A stretch of DNA of 12,925 nt from Pseudomonadota bacterium (GTDB taxonomy: Bacteria > Pseudomonadota > Gammaproteobacteria > Arenicellales > UBA868), in assembly GCA_018661145.1 (NCBI GenBank), contig JABJIU010000239.1, positions 1 to 12,925 of the forward strand, read 5' to 3'. The notes under the pieces are model-generated. The model saw only the letters and a list, made by a program, of their open reading frames with translations, was not told where the DNA came from and searched no databases. Of this stretch, positions 1-6,753 are shown piece by piece. The translations under genes were made by a program, and so were the position numbers. Every line of letters begins with the position of its first letter. The first letter of the stretch is position 1.

Positions 1-926
1 TCGCCGGTGGCGATACGTCGGATCGATTCAGCCAGTAGGCTGGCGACACTGATCTGGCGGATCTTAGTGCTGTGCTTTCGCGCCTCGTCGGTTAGCGGAA
101 TCGAATTCGTCACCACCACCTCATCCAGTTCAGATTTTTCGATACGCTCGATAGCCTGACCTGAAAGTACCGCGTGGGTGCAGCAGGCTTTGACCTGAAC
201 CGCCCCGGCATCTTTGAGGGCCGCGGCTGCCTCGCACAAAGTATTGGCCGTATCCACCATGTCGTCCATCAGCACACAACTTCTCTGATCGACCGATCCG
301 ATAATATGCATGACCTTAGCTTCGTTAGCTCGAGGTCGCCGTTTGTCAATGATGGCGAGTTCTACACCGAGCTGCTTGGCCATGGCTCGGGCCCGGACCA
401 CACCCCCAACATCGGGTGATACCACCATAAGGTTATCGGGCTCGTGCCTCCACAACTCGCCGTTAAGTACCGGCGCCGCATAGATGTTATCTACCGGGAT
501 GTCAAAGAACCCTTGAATCTGATCTGCGTGCAGATCCATTGTAACCACCCGGTCCGCACCTGCGACGCCGATCATGTCGGCCACCAGCTTGGCGGTGATC
601 GCAACCCGGGCGGTACGAGGACGTCGATCCTGACGCGCATAACCGAAGTACGGCATCACCGCTGTGATGCGTTCGGCAGACGATCGCCGCAGCGCATCGA
701 TCATGACCAGCAGTTCCATCAGATGTTTGCTAGCCGGTGCGCAGGTGGGCTGCATGACGTAGACGTCCGCACCACGCACGTTTTCCATGATCTCGACGTT
801 AACCTCGCCATCGCTGAAGGTACTGACGAGTGCGCGACCGATACCCACACCAAGCTGAACCGAGACGTCGCCGGCCAGGTCGGGATTGGCGTTGCCCGTG
901 AACAGCGCCAGGTCGTCTATCGCCAT
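1..926 (-). CDS. prs: Ribose-phosphate pyrophosphokinase (PRPP synthetase), 3' end cut by window edge
   Basis: Makes 5-phosphoribosyl-1-pyrophosphate from ribose-5-phosphate and ATP in the cytoplasm; PRPP feeds purine, pyrimidine, NAD, histidine and tryptophan synthesis. The reverse strand stays open from the ATG at 926 to the window edge, giving 308 complete codons against about 315 in E. coli, so only a few C-terminal residues are missing. Visible landmarks are FSDGEVNVEI (residues 37-46), the PYFGYARQDRR stretch (92-102), DLHADQIQGFFD (131-142), the DKRRPR catalytic loop (194-199) and the ribose-phosphate/PRPP loop DDMVDTANT (221-229). The last differs from the usual DTGGT or DTAGT form. 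The ATG gives an N-terminus that aligns with the family (LFTGNANPDLA); GAGAAA just upstream is a weak ribosome binding site. It lies 43 nt downstream of tRNA-Gln on the same strand and is probably co-transcribed with it. Identity is very secure. Confidence 0.97.
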   Translation of the reverse strand, partial: MAIDDLALFTGNANPDLAGDVSVQLGVGIGRALVSTFSDGEVNVEIMENVRGADVYVMQPTCAPASKHLMELLVMIDALRRSSAERITAVMPYFGYARQDRRPRTARVAITAKLVADMIGVAGADRVVTMDLHADQIQGFFDIPVDNIYAAPVLNGELWRHEPDNLMVVSPDVGGVVRARAMAKQLGVELAIIDKRRPRANEAKVMHIIGSVDQRSCVLMDDMVDTANTLCEAAAALKDAGAVQVKACCTHAVLSGQAIERIEKSELDEVVVTNSIPLTDEARKHSTKIRQISVASLLAESIRRIATG

Positions 927-969
927 TGCGTTTCTCGCTGCATTGAAAATCGGCCGAGCTTGTTAAAAA

Positions 970-1044
970 TGGCTGGGGTGCCAGGATTCGAACCTGGGAA
1001 TGCCGGAATCAAAATCCGGTGCCTTACCACTTGGCTACACCCCA
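970..1044 (-). tRNA. tRNA-Gln (anticodon UUG)
   Basis: A 75-nt cloverleaf reads on the reverse strand. The acceptor stem TGGGGTG pairs with CACCCCA, followed by discriminator G and an encoded CCA end (970-972). The anticodon stem CCGGA/TCCGG holds the loop TTTTGAT, giving anticodon TTG. The T arm carries the standard GGTTCGAATCC loop region. The first 10 nt overlap the end of ispE, whose TAG stop sits at 1035-1037, so the tRNA must be cut out of an ispE-containing transcript by RNase P. Five T residues follow the CCA directly (965-969), and prs starts 43 nt downstream. A tRNA-Gln between ispE and prs is also known in Pseudomonas. Confidence 0.97.
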
Positions 1045-1868
1045 TCAGGCTCATCGGCAAATGCGGGATTCCGGTTGATTCCGTTGGCAACCACGCCACG
1101 GAGTGGCGACGGCAGCTGCTGGAGAATTTTTTCACCGGCGCTGCTGTCCGCAACTGTCAAAAAGGCCGCACCGCCGCTTCCCGTCATCCGCGCTGCTCCG
1201 AACTGTCCCAACCACTCGAGACAGTCTCCCACCTCGGGAAACCGCCTTCTCGCCACCGGCTCCAGATCATTTCGCCGATCACCATCAAACGGGCCGGGTA
1301 TTCTGATTCGCGGGGTGTTTCGTGTCAATTCCGGGTCTGAAAATATAGTCGCTGTAGGCACGCAGACCTCGGGCCAGACCACACAAAAATGCTGCAGGGG
1401 CAGTTCCGCGGGGGTCAACCGCTCACCTATCCCTTCTCCCCATGCCGAGCCGCCGCGGACAAAGAGCGGCACATCCGCGCCGAGAGATTCTCCAATGTCG
1501 GTGAGGACATCCTCCGTCAGGTGGGTTTGCCAGAGGTGATTCAGTGCCACCAGTACCGTAGCAGCGTCAGAACTGCCACCGCCCAGACCCGCACCAATCG
1601 GAATTCGCTTGATCAGGTGAATTCTTGCCCCAAGGCGGGTACCGCTTACTTGCTGCAGTGAACGCGCGGCACGGACACAAAGATCATCTTCGGGCAAGTG
1701 CAAAGCCCCGCTACGCGCAATACCTCCATCGCTGGTGACCTCAAAGGAAAGTACATCCCCAAAATCCAGAAGCTGAAACAGCGTCTGTAATTCATGTCGG
1801 CCATCCTGACGCCGGCCCACGATGTGCAGGAAAATATTCAGCTTGGCAGGGGCGAACCAGGATTTCAC
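1035..1868 (-). CDS. ispE: 4-diphosphocytidyl-2-C-methyl-D-erythritol kinase
   Basis: Phosphorylates the 2-hydroxyl of CDP-methylerythritol with ATP, the fourth step of the MEP route to isopentenyl diphosphate. It is a GHMP-family kinase of 277 aa (E. coli 283). Visible features are the substrate-binding APAKLNIFL motif with Lys9, the glycine-rich ATP loop GAGLGGGSS (residues 92-100), the active-site Asp132 in LGADVPLFVRG, and the C-terminal GHMP motif MTGSGGAAFL. I chose the GTG start at 1868 over the ATG 12 codons upstream at 1904. The GTG has the strong Shine-Dalgarno AAGGAGAT (1875-1882), it overlaps the lolB stop as GTGA, and it gives the family's usual short N-terminus. The 3' end overlaps tRNA-Gln by 10 nt: the last codons GAT GGG GTG TAG form the tRNA acceptor start. 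Confidence 0.96.
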   Translation of the reverse strand: MKSWFAPAKLNIFLHIVGRRQDGRHELQTLFQLLDFGDVLSFEVTSDGGIARSGALHLPEDDLCVRAARSLQQVSGTRLGARIHLIKRIPIGAGLGGGSSDAATVLVALNHLWQTHLTEDVLTDIGESLGADVPLFVRGGSAWGEGIGERLTPAELPLQHFCVVWPEVCVPTATIFSDPELTRNTPRIRIPGPFDGDRRNDLEPVARRRFPEVGDCLEWLGQFGAARMTGSGGAAFLTVADSSAGEKILQQLPSPLRGVVANGINRNPAFADEPDGV

Positions 1869-2539
1869 TGATCTATCTCCTTTGCACTGGATGCTGACGC
1901 CCATTCCTCGATAAAGAGCTTCACTACGAGCAGATCACCGCTCATTTGCTCGCGAGCCGTCAATTCACTTATTGTTTCTTCAGAAGCGCTCAACCGGATT
2001 TTTCGAGGAAGCAGGACTTCCTGATGCAAAGCGTATTCACGAAACGTGATTTCCCAGCCCTGTTGGTTAAGGAAAGTCAGTCTGCCAGCGTCATCGATCT
2101 CGACTTCGTGCTCCCCGGGCGCGGGCACCCCACGAACCCAGTAGCCCAGCACCTCCAATGGAACGTGCCAGCCTGTGGCGTTTAGGAGCACCTGACTCGC
2201 GGTGGCGGCAAAAAACTCAGCACCTTCACCGTCGCGCAGGCGGGCACCATCCGGATCAATATCGAGACGGATTCTGCCGCCGCCGAAAGGACCAAAAAGA
2301 TCAATCTGATCAATGCCGTTATCAAACTTCCAACGCAGATTGGCGCTGCCCCCGGTATCAGCGGTACGCACACCGATGCGCCCGGAAATATCCCATTGAT
2401 CGAGTCTCGCGACGTGTGCGTGATGCTGGCGCCACTTTATTTCTGCCTCACTCTCAACTGCTACACGCTTGGGAGCAACACTCGCACATCCCGCAATCAT
2501 CAAGGCCGCTACGACAACGGCGAGCCCCCGGGCGGTCAC
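1865..2539 (-). CDS. lolB: Outer-membrane lipoprotein receptor LolB
   Basis: Accepts lipoproteins from the periplasmic carrier LolA and inserts them into the inner leaflet of the outer membrane; it is itself an outer-membrane lipoprotein. The 224-aa product opens with a signal peptide and lipobox IAGC (residues 15-18), so Cys18 would be lipidated, and the +2 Ala is compatible with outer-membrane sorting. The mature part shows LolB landmarks: WRQHHAHVARLDQW near the N-terminus, a hydrophobic loop IDLFGPFGG at the place of the functional protruding loop of E. coli LolB, and WVRGVPAPG matching the family's W-x-x-G-x-P region. The start is GTG, overlapping the TGA of the upstream TPR gene as GTGA (2536-2539). 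It has no good Shine-Dalgarno of its own, so it probably depends on translational coupling. It is divergent from hemA across the TPR gene, as in other gammaproteobacteria where it was once named hemM. Confidence 0.93.
   Translation of the reverse strand: MTARGLAVVVAALMIAGCASVAPKRVAVESEAEIKWRQHHAHVARLDQWDISGRIGVRTADTGGSANLRWKFDNGIDQIDLFGPFGGGRIRLDIDPDGARLRDGEGAEFFAATASQVLLNATGWHVPLEVLGYWVRGVPAPGEHEVEIDDAGRLTFLNQQGWEITFREYALHQEVLLPRKIRLSASEETISELTAREQMSGDLLVVKLFIEEWASASSAKEIDQ
1875..1882 (-). promoter_or_regulatory. Shine-Dalgarno of ispE, inside the lolB coding end
   Basis: AAGGAGAT on the reverse strand, with GGAG 8 nt before the GTG at 1868. It decides the ispE start: the upstream ATG at 1904 has no comparable site and would give a 12-residue extension not expected for the family. 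Confidence 0.8.
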
Positions 2540-4245
2540 TGACCAAATTTCCGCATCGTATCCTTGAGTATCGAATTGTCAGGATCGTTCTGCCTGCCGT
2601 TCTGCCAGGCAGTAATAGCCTGCTCTTCGTCGCCCAATTGCCACAGCACCTCGCCGAGATGCGCCGCGATCTCGGCATCTGGACGCTGATCCATGGCGAG
2701 CTGAAGATACTCAAGCGCAAGATCAAGGTCGCCCCGACGATAATGCACCCAACCCAGGCTGTCGAGGATAAAGGGGTCACCCGGCAGCAGTGCCAGTGCC
2801 TTTTCGATCAGTTCCAATGCTTCGGTCAGCCGATCCGTTTTGTCTGCCAGGGTGTAGCCCAGCGCGTTGTAGGCATGGGCATTTTCAGGATCGATCTCGA
2901 TAAGGCGCCGCATATCCTGCTCGTGCTCTACTACACGGTCCATGATCGCCGTCACCAGTCCCCGGGCATACAACAGATCAGGATGATCCGGTATGTCCAT
3001 CAGCGCTGCGCTCAAAAGTTCCAGAGCATGATCGGGCTGCCCGCTGTCACGCAGTACCTGTTCCCGGGCGAGGTAGATCCGGACCTGCTCATCCTGGGAC
3101 TTTGGAGTGACATCGGCGAGATGCTTAAGTGCTTCCTCAATGCGGCCAGCATCCGCAAGCACAAATCCAATTCGTATCTGCACATCAAAGTACAAATCAG
3201 CAGAAGCGATCTCACGCAACAGATCGAGCGCCTCGTCATACGCCCTCTGCTCACTCAATATCTGACCAAGGTATAGGCGAGCACGATCTTCCTCCGGATA
3301 AGTGGCCAGGAGCGTTTCAAAGTACGCCTTGGACTCATCCAGGAGGGCAAGGCCCTGGCTTAGGATCCCAGCAGCATACAGGGCATCGATATTCTGCGGG
3401 TCGAACTCAAGTAGTTTCTGAAACTGGGTCAGTGCCGTCAGGTTGTCGTTCCATTCCGCAAGGAGCCTGCCATACGCGAGGCGCAGCCGCATACGGTCCG
3501 GATAACGATCCAAAAAGCTGCTCGCGAAATCCGCTACCGCCTCGTCGTCCTGATTCTTTCTGAGGTGGGAAAACTTGAGTAATGCGACCTCTTCCCATCC
3601 GGGCTTAAGCGCCAGCGCACGGTCAAGGGCCATCTGTGCGGCATCCCCCTCACCAGCACGGTAGGCAAGCCAGCCGGCGGACAACTGCACCCACGGATTA
3701 TCCTCAAAGTGGGTAGCGACACGTTCCATCAGCGCCAACCACCGCCCGGGGTTGGCGGTTCGACCCAGGATCTGGGCGATATACTGCGGCAGTTCCGCCT
3801 GATCAGGCAGTACATCGATCAACGCGACCAGCGTATCAAAAATATCTTCTTCGCGATTCAGGCCAATCAACGCCTGAAGACGCAACGCCAACGCATTCCC
3901 CCTATGGTGATCGGGATCAATCGATTCCAGCAGATCAGCTAACTCAAGCGCCTGCTCATACTCTCCTGCTTCCATCGACATCGCGAATGCGCGCAGTGTG
4001 ATCTCAAAATTGGAAGACAGTTCGGCTGCCCGGGTCATGGCGCCTGCGGCTGTTGTGGGATCACCACGCCTGGCAGCGATATCTCCCAGGAGATACTCGT
4101 AAATAAGTTCCTGTGAAAGCCCCGCAACGAGAAGTTTCTCCTGTGCAGCGCCGGGTTTCGACGCAATACCAACACAACCCACAAGCGTGAAACTGGCGAG
4201 AAGCCCAAAAGAACATAAAACGCTGAGTTTTTTCACGAAATCCAC
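2536..4245 (-). CDS. TPR-repeat outer-membrane lipoprotein, function unknown
   Basis: A 569-aa protein made almost wholly of tetratricopeptide repeats after a lipoprotein signal peptide. The lipobox is LVGC (residues 21-24) with Val at +2, which predicts outer-membrane anchoring and a periplasmic TPR solenoid. About a dozen helical-pair repeats run from about residue 50 to the end. The best conserved lie near the C-terminus: NALGYTLAD (from 460) and DSLGWVHYRRGDLDLALEYL (from 495). TPR arrays usually bind partner proteins; no enzymatic motif is seen. The start is either GTG at 4245 or GTG at 4236. The second gives a tidier signal peptide beginning MKKLSV, and neither has a strong ribosome binding site. 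Pseudomonas has a similar TPR gene at the same place before lolB. The 4-nt GTGA overlap with lolB suggests a linked role in outer-membrane biogenesis, which is inference. Confidence 0.9.
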   Translation of the reverse strand: MDFVKKLSVLCSFGLLASFTLVGCVGIASKPGAAQEKLLVAGLSQELIYEYLLGDIAARRGDPTTAAGAMTRAAELSSNFEITLRAFAMSMEAGEYEQALELADLLESIDPDHHRGNALALRLQALIGLNREEDIFDTLVALIDVLPDQAELPQYIAQILGRTANPGRWLALMERVATHFEDNPWVQLSAGWLAYRAGEGDAAQMALDRALALKPGWEEVALLKFSHLRKNQDDEAVADFASSFLDRYPDRMRLRLAYGRLLAEWNDNLTALTQFQKLLEFDPQNIDALYAAGILSQGLALLDESKAYFETLLATYPEEDRARLYLGQILSEQRAYDEALDLLREIASADLYFDVQIRIGFVLADAGRIEEALKHLADVTPKSQDEQVRIYLAREQVLRDSGQPDHALELLSAALMDIPDHPDLLYARGLVTAIMDRVVEHEQDMRRLIEIDPENAHAYNALGYTLADKTDRLTEALELIEKALALLPGDPFILDSLGWVHYRRGDLDLALEYLQLAMDQRPDAEIAAHLGEVLWQLGDEEQAITAWQNGRQNDPDNSILKDTMRKFGQ

Positions 4246-4266
4246 ATTCCCAAGACGTAACGAACT

Positions 4267-4297
4267 ATTCTATTCAGGATAGCAGAATCACTGTCGA
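4267..4297 (-). promoter_or_regulatory. Possible sigma70 promoter of the TPR-lolB-ispE operon
   Basis: On the reverse strand, TCGACA (4292-4297, 5/6 to the -35 consensus) stands 19 bp before TAGAAT (4267-4272, 5/6 to the -10 consensus). The spacer is 2 bp longer than ideal. Transcription would start near 4260, leaving a leader of roughly 15-25 nt. A 5-bp inverted repeat, TCACT/AGTGA (4288-4305), overlaps the -35 box. This is a visual match only. Confidence 0.35.
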
Positions 4298-4373
4298 GAT
4301 AGTGAAAAGCGGATCTGGTGAGGCACATTAACGCAGCACCCAGTACGATCAGGGGCAAATCGCAACGCGCTCA

Positions 4374-4402
4374 CTGAAAATCATTTTAAAAACACATAAA
4401 AT
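4374..4402 (+). promoter_or_regulatory. Possible sigma70 promoter of hemA
   Basis: CTGAAA (4374-4379, 4/6 to TTGACA) and TAAAAT (4397-4402, 5/6 to TATAAT) are separated by exactly 17 bp. Transcription would be expected around 4408-4410, only a few nucleotides before the hemA ATG at 4412. The hemA ATG also has no Shine-Dalgarno sequence, so the two observations agree. A promoter further upstream in 4300-4370 cannot be excluded. Confidence 0.45.
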
Positions 4403-4411
4403 ATTGATTCG

Positions 4412-5665
4412 ATGCATCTTCTCGCCTTAGGCCTCAATCACCGCACAGCCGCTGTCGACCTGCGGGAACGCACCGCGTTTTCCCCGGAACAGTTGCCCGA
4501 TGCCGTGCGCTCGCTGACATCGTCATTAGACGTCACCGAAGCGACAATCCTGTCGACCTGCAACCGCACCGAGATCTATTGTCGCCAGCAACATCCGACC
4601 AGTGATCCGGTACTTGACTGGCTCAGGGACTACGGTGATCTACCCGTCCAAGCCCTCGATGGCTCAACCTATGCGCTCCCCGGAGAGCAGGCGGTACAGC
4701 ACGCCTTTCGGGTCGCTGCCGGTCTTGACTCGATGGTGCTCGGCGAACCACAGATTCTCGGGCAGATGAAGTCGGCCTTTTCCGTCGCTCATCAGGCCGG
4801 AACCACCGGCAAGATTCTTAACCGACTCTTTCAGTACACCTTTTCAGTAGCAAAACAGATCCGTACTGATACCGCCATCGGAGCAAACGCGGTGTCGGTG
4901 GCTTTCGCAGCAGTCGATCTTGCCAAACGTATTTTTTCTCGTCTGAACGAGCAGACTGTGCTCCTGATCGGTGCGGGCGAAACCATCGAACTGGTCGCGC
5001 GTCATCTCAAACAGAATGAAGTGCGTCACATCATCGTCGCCAACCGCTCGATCGAGCGGGCCCAGACCCTGACCGAGCAACTTGGCAGTGAGGCCATTTC
5101 TCTGGCAGAAATACCTGAGCGCCTGCACGAAGCCGATATTGTAGTTTCCTCAACCGCTAGCACGCTGCCGATTCTCGGCAAGGGCACCGTCGAAGCGGCC
5201 TTGCGCAAGCGCCGTCACCGGCCAATGTTTCTGATCGACCTTGCGGTACCGCGCGACATCGAAGCGCAGGTGGATGAGTTAGAGGATGTGTTTCTTTATA
5301 CGGTTGACGATCTGCATAAAGTCGTTACCGAGAACCAGGCGTCCCGGCAGGAAGCCGCCGTTGAGGCTGAAAAAATCATCGACTTTCAGGTGGTTAAATT
5401 TATGCACTGGATGCGCTCGCTCGACTCGGTGCCGACCATCCGTTCTCTCCGCGACCAGGTCGAAATGCTGCGCGAAGCCGAACTGACTGACGCCAAACGC
5501 CGACTCGCCAACGGCGAAGACCCGGAACAGGTGCTCGAACACTTCTCCCGAAACCTGTCGCGCAAGTTTTCTCACGCCCCCAGCCAAGCGCTCAGGCAGG
5601 CGAGCCAGGACGGTAACGCCAGCCTGATCAGCAGTACGCGTCGACTGTTCAAACTCAAGCCATAA
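4412..5665 (+). CDS. hemA: Glutamyl-tRNA reductase
   Basis: Reduces glutamyl-tRNA(Glu) with NADPH to glutamate-1-semialdehyde, the first committed step of the C5 pathway to haem and other tetrapyrroles. Length is 417 aa (E. coli 418). The signature STCNRTEIY holds the catalytic nucleophile Cys50. LDSMVLGEPQILGQMK (residues 105-120) is the conserved catalytic-domain motif, GAGE (187-190) opens the NADPH-binding fold, and IDLAVPRDIE (275-284) follows. The C-terminal helical dimerisation domain covers about 310-417. The ATG has no recognisable ribosome binding site and lies very close to a candidate promoter. It heads the plus-strand operon: prfA starts 2 nt after its stop. Divergence from the lolB operon is typical of gammaproteobacteria. 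Confidence 0.97.
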   Translation: MHLLALGLNHRTAAVDLRERTAFSPEQLPDAVRSLTSSLDVTEATILSTCNRTEIYCRQQHPTSDPVLDWLRDYGDLPVQALDGSTYALPGEQAVQHAFRVAAGLDSMVLGEPQILGQMKSAFSVAHQAGTTGKILNRLFQYTFSVAKQIRTDTAIGANAVSVAFAAVDLAKRIFSRLNEQTVLLIGAGETIELVARHLKQNEVRHIIVANRSIERAQTLTEQLGSEAISLAEIPERLHEADIVVSSTASTLPILGKGTVEAALRKRRHRPMFLIDLAVPRDIEAQVDELEDVFLYTVDDLHKVVTENQASRQEAAVEAEKIIDFQVVKFMHWMRSLDSVPTIRSLRDQVEMLREAELTDAKRRLANGEDPEQVLEHFSRNLSRKFSHAPSQALRQASQDGNASLISSTRRLFKLKP

Positions 5666-5667
5666 CC

Positions 5668-6753
5668 ATGAATCCCCAGATGCAGGCTAAGCTCGAGTAT
5701 CTGCTTGAGCGTCGCGAAGAAATCAACGCGCTCCTGGCCGATCCTGGGGTCATCGGCGACCAGAATGTGTTTCGTGACCTTTCTATCGAACTCGCTGACA
5801 TCAGTCCGGTGGTTGACCACTTTGAGCAGTACCAGGCGCTCGATGCGGAGATATCAGAGGCTCGTGAAATGGCTGAAGATGATGACCCTGCAATCCGGCG
5901 GCTCGCCAATGATGAAATGCCAAGGCTTCAATCCGAGCTGGAGGGAAATGTCCAGACTCTGCGCAAACTGCTGATTCCCAAAGACCCCAACGACCAGCGG
6001 AGCATCTTTCTTGAGGTTCGGGCCGGCACAGGCGGCGACGAAGCCGCCCTCTTTGCTGGTAACCTTTTTCGGATGTATACCCTGTACGCTGAAAAACGTG
6101 GCTGGCGGGTCGAAATCATGAGCCAAAGTTCCGGTGAGCACGGCGGCTATAAAGAAGTGATCAGCCGGGTGGCCGGTCGTGGGGCATATTCACGACTCAA
6201 ATTCGAATCCGGCGCCCATCGGGTGCAGCGTGTACCCGAAACGGAAGCACAAGGCCGGATTCATACCTCGGCCTGTACGGTTGCGGTCATGCCCGAGGCG
6301 GACGAAATTGACGACGTTGAAATCAGTTCAACTGACCTTCGTGTAGATACTTTCCGGGCCTCCGGCGCCGGCGGACAGCACGTCAACCGGACCGACTCAG
6401 CAGTGCGACTGACCCACCTGCCGACCGGCGTTGTGGTCGAGTGCCAGGACGAGCGATCACAGCATAAGAACAAAGCTCGTGCAATGTCGATACTGCGATC
6501 ACGCCTGCTGGAAGCCAAGATAAGCGAGCAGAAAAAGGAAGAAGCCCAGAACCGCCGCAACCTGGTCGGCAGCGGCGACCGGTCTGAGCGCATTCGTACC
6601 TATAATTTCCCACAAGGTCGAGTCACCGATCACCGGATCAACCTCACGTTGTACAAACTCGATGAAGTCCTCGGAGGCGGTCTTGAGCAGGTCATCGAAC
6701 CTTTGGTCGCAGAGCATCAGGCAGACGAACTCGCAGCGTTGGGTAGTGGCTAA
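5668..6753 (+). CDS. prfA: Peptide chain release factor 1
   Basis: Recognises UAA and UAG stop codons in the ribosomal A site and triggers release of the finished peptide. At 361 aa it matches the family (E. coli 360). The codon-recognition tripeptide is PET (residues 190-192), in the run RVQRVPETEAQGRIHTSA. The peptidyl-transferase-contacting GGQ motif is at 235-237 in SGAGGQHVNRTDSAV; this arrangement marks RF1 rather than RF2. The start lies 2 nt behind the hemA TAA with no clear Shine-Dalgarno, so it is probably translationally coupled. prmC, whose product methylates Gln237, begins inside its last 8 nt. Confidence 0.97.
   Translation: MNPQMQAKLEYLLERREEINALLADPGVIGDQNVFRDLSIELADISPVVDHFEQYQALDAEISEAREMAEDDDPAIRRLANDEMPRLQSELEGNVQTLRKLLIPKDPNDQRSIFLEVRAGTGGDEAALFAGNLFRMYTLYAEKRGWRVEIMSQSSGEHGGYKEVISRVAGRGAYSRLKFESGAHRVQRVPETEAQGRIHTSACTVAVMPEADEIDDVEISSTDLRVDTFRASGAGGQHVNRTDSAVRLTHLPTGVVVECQDERSQHKNKARAMSILRSRLLEAKISEQKKEEAQNRRNLVGSGDRSERIRTYNFPQGRVTDHRINLTLYKLDEVLGGGLEQVIEPLVAEHQADELAALGSG

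Noticed and set aside
970..1044. tRNA-Gln as an integration site for a genomic island
   Set aside because: Both sides are ordinary housekeeping genes in a conserved order, and no integrase or duplicated tRNA end is seen.
444..1340. Long plus-strand open frame containing the run MAGVPGFEPGNAGIKIRC
   Set aside because: It is antisense to prs, tRNA-Gln and ispE. The MAGVPGFEPG-type peptide is a well-known artefact from translating the complement of a tRNA gene.
1869..1904. Longer ispE start at ATG 1904
   Set aside because: It adds 12 residues not found in the family and has no good Shine-Dalgarno; the GTG at 1868 has AAGGAGAT and a GTGA overlap with lolB.
2158..3276. 372-codon plus-strand open frame
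   Set aside because: It lies antisense to lolB and the TPR gene, both of which show clear family motifs; its translation has no recognisable domain and an implausible composition.
6662..6745. Longer prmC start at ATG 6662
   Set aside because: It would overlap prfA by 92 nt and add 28 residues without similarity to PrmC; the GTG at 6746 gives the normal length.
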